A DNA stretch of 13,088 nt from Trichomonas tenax. Its lineage: Eukaryota > Parabasalia > Trichomonadida > Trichomonadidae. Made by a program: the position numbers and the translations under genes. Positions 1 through 8,100 of the stretch are shown here, in pieces (the stretch's first letter is position 1; each line of letters starts with the position of its first letter). The notes beneath the pieces were generated by a model. That model was not told where the DNA came from. It ran no database searches and saw only the letters and a list, made by a program, of their open reading frames with translations. The stretch covers positions 1 through 13,088 of the forward strand of contig JALKBU010001288.1 in NCBI GenBank assembly GCA_023091735.1, in the 5' to 3' direction.

Positions 1-206
1 CCTATTGATACTTTTCCATTTTTCCCACGCAAACACGTCACTTTCCTTTATTTTGACATCCTGACTTTACATGTCAAAAATAAGTTGCATGTCAGAAAAG
101 CACGTTGTTCTATTTTGTCCCAGTCCCGATTCCTAATTCAGGGGATTATTCAAATTCCTAAATTGAATTACAAACAACGGCAAAAAAATTTCTTTCAAAT
201 GACCAT

Positions 207-939
207 ATGCAAGTCACACATACAATAACAAATAAAGATCAAAATAAACACACCATTGACCTTGCATTAGTTTTAGATATTTATTTGAGAAGCTCTAGTG
301 GACAGACATGTGATTCTTGCGAATATGTGAACATTGACAATAAAAGAGCTATATTTTATTTGAATGATAGAAATGTTTCATTCTATTTGCGCAATTTGCC
401 ATTTGTCACTGGTGTAAATGCTTATTTTGGGTCTGGCTCGGTTGCAGATAGGTGGTACAATATTTTTAGTCCAAATGGCGAATACCAATATTTACATTTT
501 TCCTTGCAAAATCGTGTTATTTTTACCTCATGAAACAAAACAATTCTCTTACGTTATTGGAAATGGAAATTATGATATAAGTAGTACATATTTACATATA
601 AATGAATCAAACACAAAAAAGCTTTATCACTCAAATGAAAAGATCCAAATTAACTTTACAGTTATTTGTTATAATTGTTCAGTTCAAATCGTGTCTAAGG
701 AGAAAATAATATCATCACAACGTGTATTGGGGAATTTTGTTAAAAAATCTGTTTCATTTAATTATGAAATTCCTGCTGTTCAAAAACCAACAGAATGTGA
801 ATTAACAATTAAATTAATCGATGATTTCTTAGATCAATCAATTTTGAGACCTTTTAAATTTGTGGTCCTTTCTAAGAACCTTGGAACATGTACTGTTGAA
901 ACAGCAATACTTAAAAAGCTTCGTGCACATTATAGATGA
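207..939 (+). pseudogene. Unrecognised small protein, frame broken near 520-524
   Basis: I do not recognise this protein. An open frame begins at ATG 207 and ends at TGA 531-533 (108 codons). A second frame, offset by one base and open over 418-939 (173 codons to TGA), continues with equally protein-like sequence. The first 35 or so residues of the second frame look like an out-of-frame shadow of the first. The simplest reading is one gene of about 244 codons with one extra base in the T5 run at 520-524. The product would be hydrophilic and probably beta-rich, with pairs CDSC and CYNC, no convincing signal peptide and no membrane segment. The hydrophobic N-terminus of the 418 frame (MLILGLARLQIGG) could be mistaken for a signal peptide, but I judge it a shadow. 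A TCA word ten bases before ATG 207 resembles, but does not fully match, a trichomonad initiator. Alternatives are a real small gene starting at 418, a decayed gene-family copy, or a sequence error. Confidence 0.45.
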
Positions 940-1166
940 TATTTCAAAACTATATTTGTTGCTACAATTTGTGGTATTAAAACATGTTTACCACTCCTTC
1001 TAGTTATCTTTTCAAAATAAAAATAATGAAACATATAACTATGTGCTATGAATCCAAATTTTTGGATAATTAGATTCGGAGTTTAAAAATTAGAATTATA
1101 TTAACATACGATTATTTTCAATTCAAAATTTATCGTTTGAAAAGGAAAATCATCATAAGCTAATAT

Positions 1167-1230
1167 AATGCCAGTTTTCGCGCGTTTTGCATGCGCTTTC
1201 GACCCCATAAAAAGCGCGAAAACTGGCATT
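1167..1230. repeat. 64-bp inverted repeat with GC-rich arms
   Basis: The arms 1167-1183 (AATGCCAGTTTTCGCGC) and 1214-1230 (GCGCGAAAACTGGCATT) are perfect 17-bp reverse complements. After one G/A mismatch (1184 against 1213) the pairing resumes for four T-A pairs (1185-1188 with 1209-1212), leaving a 20-base loop. Each arm contains TTTCGCGC, which matches the E2F/DP consensus TTTSSCGC. No target-site duplication is visible next to the arms. It could be a miniature fold-back element, a structured 3' element between convergent genes, or a paired protein-binding site; the sequence does not decide between these. Confidence 0.85.
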
Positions 1231-1244
1231 TTTCAAGACAACAT

Positions 1245-1259
1245 GCATTACAGTAATGC
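1245..1259. repeat. 15-bp palindrome next to the long inverted repeat
   Basis: GCATTAC and GTAATGC are perfect reverse complements separated by a single A. It lies 14 bases after the 64-bp inverted repeat. Such a palindrome could be a dimeric protein-binding site or chance. Confidence 0.5.
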
Positions 1260-1934
1260 GCAGAGTACATTTGAGTTTAATCAGAAATAATTAAAAGTTT
1301 TGATTATCATCACATCTTCATATCAATATAAGTTTTCAATTTTGAAGTGATTTTTTTCTAAAATTTGTCTACGCAATGAACTCTCTTTATATGTTATCAA
1401 ACTTTTACAACATATGTAGAACACATTAAAGAATAAGTGGAAAGAATTCTCTCTCAAACACACTAATTCAAGACTATTGGGCAGCAAACTATGGCAATAT
1501 CCTATATTTACATCCACCTGCAATGATGTACGCACATTTCTATTTATTTACCTAGTTTTGGACCTTGATTCGAATCATATCAACTAAATCTGTATTGAAC
1601 TGTAACACACTCACATGATTCTTAGCTATCTGGACTTTGCTCAGTTAAAATTTAGCCCAAAACATAGTAATAAGATATGAACTCAACAATTATTGTGATT
1701 GATCATAACGTATGCATTGTATTACATTAGAATAATCAATCCATATTTAACGTTTAAAATCATCAATTTAGCTAATTTTTGAAAAAGCAAATATATTTTT
1801 TCTATAATAACCATTATGTTTTATTTTATTATATGATGTACTAGAAGGTGCAAGAAATACAAGCATTGTTATAAACCTTTATATTCAATATTCATAGAGA
1901 TAGAGAGGTTTTTCAGTGATTACAATATTATAAA

Positions 1935-1940
1935 TTTATT
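1935..1940 (-). terminator. Possible polyadenylation signal of the Ctf4-like gene
   Basis: On the minus strand AATAAA lies 12 bases after the TAG stop at 1953-1955. It contains the TAAA core used as a polyadenylation signal in trichomonads. The stop itself is TAGA, so it does not overlap a TAAA signal as the PFOR stop does. The region is AT-rich, so chance is possible. Confidence 0.35.
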
Positions 1941-1952
1941 AAATAATAGAAT

Positions 1953-4832
1953 CTATTTGGTAACAAGCATATCAACAATTTCGTTCTTCTTATTATTGGA
2001 CTTCTTCGTTGTCTTCGTCTTCTTTTTGACTGGTCCTTTCGCTGGAGGTGGATTCAAGAATGACTCAGAAGACTTCTTTGTCTTTGGCGATGAAGGTATT
2101 GCAGCAAGTCTCTCGGAGAATGATGGAGGTTGAGCAACCTCAACACTATTCTTGGAGAATCTTGAATCCTTCCTAACATAAACAGAGTTCGCTGCCTGCT
2201 GAGCTTCGATAAACTTCATAACTCTCTCACGAGCAGCCAAGTTCTCGGCGGCCTCAGACTTCCGTCTTCTTGCCTTGGACTTCAATGGAGCCTTTATTCC
2301 TGTTAATCTGTCAACTAGCTCACGACGCCCGAGTTGGTCGGCGTATGTGATTGCAGTTAAACGAGCCCTCTGTGTTGACATAAGGGAAATCAAGTCCGCT
2401 GCTAGTTCGTCTTTATTCTCCTGAACAGCAACAGCAAGCAAGCGCATGAGTTCAATATCTGCTGCGTTTTCTCTAACTTCCTGAGGCGTATGCGTATCCA
2501 TCTTCGCTTGCAAGAACGTTTGAGATGTGAAACCAACAGAAAGCGGCGCGATCTGGAACTCTCTTGTCTTAGGAATTCTGGATGTTGGTGGTGTCTTCAT
2601 ATGCTTCATTGGGCAAACGTAAATCATATTGTTGCTAGCGCCAACCATCCAGAAAGAGACAATAACTTCATCGGAGTACGTCTTCAAGTCTGAAACAGGG
2701 ACCCATGAATTACTGAAGTCTGAAACAAGCATGTGAACAACCATGCTTCCATCAAGAATCATTGGAGATCCTTCTTCTGAGAATCCAATCCACTTAAGAG
2801 GCTGATCGCCTGGAATCTCACCACTTGCGATTGTTTTCCTTTCGTTGATATCAATCAACTCATACATAAGCTCGCTTCCGTGAACAATGATTAATAAGTT
2901 CTCGTGGCCAACCATTGTTATGATTTGATGCGGGAAAGAGAATGCTCCCATTTCAAGGCCCGATGACTTGAACATTCTAACTGTATTCGAATCTGTGCCG
3001 ATTGCAAACCATTCTTTGCCGCATGAAATCACGCGGATCTCTTCCTTGTTAACGTCCATTGTTGTAATTGCGTCCTGCGACCACGATGTGTGCGGGCGAT
3101 ACTCAAGAACATGCGGCGAAGCAGCCATGAATCCATATTTGTCGCAAGTGGCAATCGTAAACTTGTGAACGTTTGTGTAGTGGTTTTCTGGTATTGTGCC
3201 TTTCTTCACTGGGTGTATATCGATGTATTCTTCTACGCTGTCGCTCTGCACACGCAAGAAAACAGCTGCGTGCATGTTCCATGACATGTATCTTCTGTTC
3301 GTGCTAAAGTGGATGCAGTTGTTTGGCATGAACTGGAATGTCATTGCTATCTCTTCTGTAGCATCACTGGCGTCTGAATCTGTTGTATCTTCTTCTGCTT
3401 TCTCATCAGGAACTGCATTATCTGATAAGCTTTCTGATTGTTTTTCGATATAATTTCCATCTTCATCGACTTCATCAATTTCGTGGCCACTTGATGTTTC
3501 GCTTTCTTCTTCGAGGAAGTCTGATGCAGTAATGACTTGACCTTCTTTGACTTCTGGTTTTTCCGCTTCAGCATCATCTTCATCTGAAAGGAAATTAAGC
3601 TCATTTTTAGGAGGCTTGATTAACGCTTCTTCGTCACTATATTCATCATGTTTCTTCTTCTTTGGTTTTGCTTTCGCCTTGGGCTTTATTGGATCAAGGA
3701 TTGGCTTCTTAGCTCTCTCTGGTTCTTCATCTGAGAGAGAAACATCATCATCGTCTTCATTTTTCTTTTTAGAATCTGTTTTCTTTGTTAAAGCTTCCAT
3801 AATATTAACTTTCTTTTGAACTGTGTTTTTCTTTGTCGTAGTTGCTTTCTTTGGTTTATCTTCTGTTAACACTGGCTTCCATTTTGATTCTGCACGAACA
3901 ACATTGTTCCAAAATATCTCAGAACCATTTTCATCTCCGCAAATGACTGCGCCACCGCCTGTCGCGATGCAGCAAAGTGCAGATGATCCATAGTTGAGCG
4001 ATACGTCAACAGCAATAGGCTGTGGAGCTGGAGCAGTGGCTCCAAACTTCAAAACATTTCTGTCATACTTCGAAATAAAAATGTTTCCGTTTCTGTCAGC
4101 AGAGACGATTGACGATGATTTTGTTACTGCTATATGTGTTATAGGTGATGTGTGTTTCGTTATGATGATCGCTGACTCTGTATTATCTGTTAGATTATAT
4201 ATATTAACAACTCCACTTCTTAGTGGATTTGCAACGAGCAAATCCGATGATGGTGCAAAAACTGGGTTCGGAGATCCTGTTTCAAGTCTTTTTATCGATG
4301 CTTCTGTTGTCTTTTCGTCTGCATAAATAAATAAATTCGAAGCTGTTGCTATAACAATGGAATGTGTTTGAGGACCGATTCCTGTCCACGTTATAGGGTC
4401 TAAACTGTCCATTAAGGTAGACAGTTTCCTTCCATTACTCTGTAAAATCGTTACACGTGTTTCCGTGTTAATGAGAATGTGGCCATTTTGAGAGTCCTGG
4501 ACGATGCCTATGATGTCGGAATCCTCTTCCGTGTATAAATTTGATATTCCGTTGATATTTGAGAGATTTTTTACTAATTTCAACTGATTTTTAACGGCAA
4601 TGAGTAAATTTTCTTTGTCATTTGTGAAGCACATCGCATTTATTTGGTCCTGAATGTGTTCTTGAAGGATTTGAATTGGATCTGATGCGAAATCATCTTT
4701 TACGAGTCTAAAAATCGTTCCGTCGTTCGATCCGAGCGAATAAATGTTTGCACCATCGTTGTCGAACAGAATCTGCTTTGGATTTCCGAAATGGACGTCG
4801 CGAACCTGTTTCTTTGGTTCGGAAGCTCTCAT
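1953..4832 (-). CDS. CTF4: Ctf4/AND-1/WDHD1-like replisome scaffold protein
   Basis: Nuclear DNA-replication scaffold. In known systems this family links the CMG helicase (through GINS) to DNA polymerase alpha-primase and supports sister-chromatid cohesion. The 959-residue frame shows the family order: an N-terminal WD40-type beta-propeller (about 1-315), a charged linker with acidic and lysine-rich runs (about 320-495), a SepB/Ctf4 central propeller (about 496-775), a helical segment (about 780-845) and a basic tail. The best matches to animal AND-1, from memory, are in the central propeller: NRRYMSWN (512-519), IRVISCGKEWFAIGT (599-613), TMVGHENLLIIVHGS (639-653) and PLKWIGFSEEGSP (678-690). 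Length is near yeast Ctf4 and shorter than vertebrate WDHD1. I see no HMG box; a lysine-rich tail (about 917-950) stands in its place. The start is the only good ATG and is preceded by an E2F-like site. No intron or frame break is seen. The symbol is by homology. Confidence 0.88.
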   Translation of the reverse strand: MRASEPKKQVRDVHFGNPKQILFDNDGANIYSLGSNDGTIFRLVKDDFASDPIQILQEHIQDQINAMCFTNDKENLLIAVKNQLKLVKNLSNINGISNLYTEEDSDIIGIVQDSQNGHILINTETRVTILQSNGRKLSTLMDSLDPITWTGIGPQTHSIVIATASNLFIYADEKTTEASIKRLETGSPNPVFAPSSDLLVANPLRSGVVNIYNLTDNTESAIIITKHTSPITHIAVTKSSSIVSADRNGNIFISKYDRNVLKFGATAPAPQPIAVDVSLNYGSSALCCIATGGGAVICGDENGSEIFWNNVVRAESKWKPVLTEDKPKKATTTKKNTVQKKVNIMEALTKKTDSKKKNEDDDDVSLSDEEPERAKKPILDPIKPKAKAKPKKKKHDEYSDEEALIKPPKNELNFLSDEDDAEAEKPEVKEGQVITASDFLEEESETSSGHEIDEVDEDGNYIEKQSESLSDNAVPDEKAEEDTTDSDASDATEEIAMTFQFMPNNCIHFSTNRRYMSWNMHAAVFLRVQSDSVEEYIDIHPVKKGTIPENHYTNVHKFTIATCDKYGFMAASPHVLEYRPHTSWSQDAITTMDVNKEEIRVISCGKEWFAIGTDSNTVRMFKSSGLEMGAFSFPHQIITMVGHENLLIIVHGSELMYELIDINERKTIASGEIPGDQPLKWIGFSEEGSPMILDGSMVVHMLVSDFSNSWVPVSDLKTYSDEVIVSFWMVGASNNMIYVCPMKHMKTPPTSRIPKTREFQIAPLSVGFTSQTFLQAKMDTHTPQEVRENAADIELMRLLAVAVQENKDELAADLISLMSTQRARLTAITYADQLGRRELVDRLTGIKAPLKSKARRRKSEAAENLAARERVMKFIEAQQAANSVYVRKDSRFSKNSVEVAQPPSFSERLAAIPSSPKTKKSSESFLNPPPAKGPVKKKTKTTKKSNNKKNEIVDMLVTK

Positions 4833-5192
4833 TTTCTAGATTTTGGCGCATACGTTTATTGAATATTTCGATTTTGTTATTTTTGGGATATTCAATGTTA
4901 TGGAATCACTTTTCACTAAATATGTTATAGCAAAATTTGTTTCGAAGTTTGAAATTCGAATACATTTCGAAAAATTATCATTAATTTCATCTTTTTAAAC
5001 ATGATTTCAAAATGGATTTTGAATATTATCAAAAAAAAACAACTTTCAATATTTTTCAATTACTTTATAAAAAGCATTATTAGGTCAGAAAATCGAACAG
5101 CCAATTTCCAAAGACGCTGTCAGTTTCAAATCATATAGATGTTGAAAAAATTGCACCCAATTTTTGTCAAAAATAACTTAAACCCTATTCAT
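4833..5192 (-). promoter_or_regulatory. Intergenic promoter region of the Ctf4-like gene
   Basis: This 360-base AT-rich gap separates the PFOR stop from the Ctf4-like start; both genes run leftward. It must hold the PFOR 3' end and the Ctf4 promoter. I see no clear TCAYW initiator close to ATG 4832. The only non-AT-rich element near the start is GCGCCAAA (4842-4849 on the minus strand). A TGTCA word occurs twice further upstream, near 5118 and 5166. Nothing suggests another gene. Confidence 0.6.
4842..4849 (-). promoter_or_regulatory. E2F/DP-type site just before the Ctf4 start codon
   Basis: The plus strand reads TTTGGCGC (minus GCGCCAAA), an exact match to TTTSSCGC, the E2F/DP consensus. 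It lies 9 bases before the ATG of the replication gene. S-phase genes, including Ctf4/AND-1 relatives, are typical E2F targets in other eukaryotes. Chance occurrence is low in such AT-rich DNA but not negligible. Whether this organism has E2F cannot be seen here. Confidence 0.45.
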
Positions 5193-5195
5193 TTA
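5192..5195 (-). terminator. TAAA stop-embedded polyadenylation signal of PFOR
   Basis: On the minus strand the PFOR stop codon TAA is followed by A, giving TAAA. In trichomonads the polyadenylation signal UAAA commonly overlaps the stop codon, with cleavage a short distance downstream. The match is short, so it is supportive rather than proof. Confidence 0.5.
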
Positions 5196-8100
5196 CTTAG
5201 TTAAATCCTGGAGTCTCTGCCAGCGCTGATCAATATCCTTCGCCAGGAGCTCCTGAAGGTAAGCCTGTCTCTTTGGATCCATCTTTCTGAGTGACTCATA
5301 ACGAGACTCACGCTTGAGGAAGTCAGCAAGCTTCTCCTTCTTCATGGCTGGGTTGTCGAGTGTGAGCTTCTTGCCCGGCTGGCGGCGGAAGATTGGCCAG
5401 TAGCCGGATTCGACAGCAAGCTTAGCCTGTGTATGGCCGTTTTTCATTGATGGACGGACACCGTGGCCAATGCATGGGCAGTAGCAGTCGATGAATGATG
5501 TGCCCTTATGCTCATCAGCCTCCTTCATAGCCTTAATGACCTGGCCGGCGTTGGCGCCGATGACGCAGGAAGCGACGTAGACATCTGGATACTGAAGGAA
5601 CATGCCAGCAAGATCCTTCTTTGGCTTGTCCTTACCTGTAGCAGCGAACTTCATGACGGAGCCACGTGGTGTAGCCTTGGATGTCTGGAAGCCTGTGTTG
5701 GCGTATGACTCGTTATCGTAGACGAGGCAGTTGACATCAGCACCAGTAGCAACGACGTGATCGAGACCAGCGAAGCCGATATCGTTAGCCCAACCATCAC
5801 CACCGACGATCCAGACGGATGGCTTGACGAAGAGGTCATAGCGCTTGAGGATCTCTGTGAAGAGGGGATCGTCTGTCTTGACTGTCTTGAAGATGTCCTG
5901 GATTGTGTTGGAGAGTGGAAGTGACTTCTCACCGTTGTTGTAGTTCTCAAGCCACTCGTTGAAGAGCTTGATGATAGCTGGATCGGCCTTCTTGCCCTGC
6001 TTAAGGAAGGACTCAACCATGCCCTTAAGCTCAAGACGGCGATGAGCAACAGCAGCAGCGATACCGAGACCAAATTCGGCGTTGTCTTCGAAGAGGGAGT
6101 TGCCCCATGTTGGACCCTGGCCACGGGAGTTGTATGTCCATGGCTGGGATGGGAAGGAGCCAGACCAAACGATAGAGCAGCCTGTAGCGTTGGCGATCAT
6201 GAGACGTGGGCCGAAGAGCTGTGTGAGCATCTTGGCGTAGAGTGTCTCGTGGCAACCAGCGCAAGCACCAGAGAACTCGAGGAGTGGCTTGTAGTACTGA
6301 GAGCCATCGGCTGTCCACTTCTTCTTCTCGAGAGACTCATTGAGCTCAGGATCTGCATCGCGGAGAGCATCGATGTCTGGAAGAACCTTGAACTTGTCGA
6401 AGAGGTCGGAAGCCTGCTTGACAACTTCCTCTGTGGCAAGTGGGAAGGAGAGAGCCTTTGTTGGACACTTCTGGATGCAAACCTCGCAGGAAAGGCAGTC
6501 GTGAGCGGAGACTGTGATAGCGAAGTCGTAGCCCTTGAACTTCTTGGACTTGAGAACCTTGACACCCTTTGGTCCTGTGCCAGCCTTCATGAGCTGCGGA
6601 CGGATAACAGCGTGAGCGCATGAGTAAGTGCATGTGTTGCACTGGATGCACTTGTCAGCGTCCCAAACTGGGATGTTTGTAGCAATGCCACGCTTCTCGT
6701 ACTTGGAGGAGCCGAGTCCATCGCGTGGGATACGAGCTGTGATTGAGAGAAGGTCAGATGGCTTCATCTCGTTACCCTTGAGCTCGAAGATTGGGAAGAT
6801 TGCCTTCTTCATGAGCTCTGGAGCATCAGCGTTCGCGAATCTGGAGATTGGTGTTGGGTCGAATGAGCCCCACTCATCGGATGCCTCGATCTTGATGAGG
6901 TTCTCGATGGAGGAGTCAATAGCCTTGATGTTAGCCTTGACAACTCTCTCGCCGGCGTGGCCGTACTGCTCCTCGACAGAGTCCTTGGAAACCTTGATGG
7001 CGTGGTTTGTCTCAAGAACGCCAGAAAGGTAGAAGAATGCTGTCTGCATGATGAGGTTAATACGTCCTGGGATGCCGCAATCGATGGAGATCTTTGTAGC
7101 ATCAATGCAGTAGATCTTAGCTTTCTTGTCGTAGAGCTGGCGGAGTGTAGCCTTTGGAATGTAGTGCTCGAGCTCCTTAGTGTTGTGGGCTGGGCAGTTG
7201 AAGACGAAGATACCGCCGTTCTTCAACTCCTTAGCGACTGGATAGACGCGTGGGAAGTTGATGCAGTGGACACCAATGTAGTCAGCCTGCTTGATGGCAT
7301 AGTTAGCACGGATTGGCCGCTTGCCGAAGCGGAGGTGAGAGCGTGTGAGACCACCAGACTTCTTGGCATCGTATGTGAAGAAGCCCTGGCCGTAGAGTGG
7401 TGTCTCCTTGCAGATGATCTTGATGGATTCCTTGTTGGAGCCGACTGTACCATCGGAACCAAGGCCCCAGAAGATGCACTGCTTTGTGCCCTCTGGAACC
7501 ATGTCGATTTCCTCTGGAACTGGAAGGCTTGTGTGCATGAGGTCATCGACGATACCAATGCGGAAGAGGTTGCGTGGCTTCTCGGAAAGGGAGTTCCTGA
7601 AGACTTCAGCAGCCTGGGATGGTGTGAGTTCGCGGCCACCGATACCGAACATGCCGCCAAGGACTGGGCGTCTGTCGCCGAGGACCTGGAAGCCTGTGCA
7701 GACATCAAGGTGAAGTGGCTGTGAGAAGGCGCCTGGTTCGTTAACACGGTCTAAGACTGTGATGACCTTGGCTGTCTTCGGGATAGCCTTGATGAGGTGC
7801 TGTGGTGAGAATGGACGGAAGAGTCTAACTGTGACAACACCGTACTTGGCACCATTGGCATTGCAGTAATCGACAGCTTCCTGGATGTTCTGAGCTGTGG
7901 AGCCCATGACAACGATAACGGACTCTGCCTCTGGGTGACCGTAGTAGTCGAAGAGGTGGAGTGTGCGTCCTGTGATCTTGGAGACTTCATCCATAGACTG
8001 CTGGACAATTTCCGGGACCTTCTGATAGCGGTATGAAGCAGCTGTGTCTGCCTGGAAGTGGAATGAAGAATCGATAGCAAGCATACGAAGGGATGGGTGG

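Larger units (their letters stand above)
940..1952. other. Gene-free region between convergent genes
   Basis: No credible coding frame is present. A 70-codon minus-strand frame at 1323-1535 looks like chance. The stretch lies between the 3' end of the small plus-strand frame and the 3' end of the Ctf4-like gene. It contains a strong inverted repeat at 1167-1230 and a short palindrome at 1245-1259, both listed separately. The rest is plain AT-rich DNA, and I did not see the TGTCA/TGACA words that recur in other intergenic regions here. Confidence 0.7.

Noticed and set aside
1323..1535. 70-codon minus-strand frame
   Set aside because: Length and composition fit chance in AT-rich DNA, with no initiator or similarity.
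1560..1590. TTCGAATC word as a possible tRNA T-arm
   Set aside because: No cloverleaf, acceptor stem or A-box can be drawn around it.
4399..4430. AAACTGTC...GACAGTTT inverted repeat
   Set aside because: It is inside the Ctf4 coding sequence and explained by the codons for KLSTLMDSL; only 8 bp.
5651..7747. Many long alternative frames on both strands across PFOR
   Set aside because: They are shadows of the GC-rich, codon-biased PFOR gene. Their low-complexity Ser/Thr/Arg or Trp/Cys/Leu composition is typical of off-frame translation.
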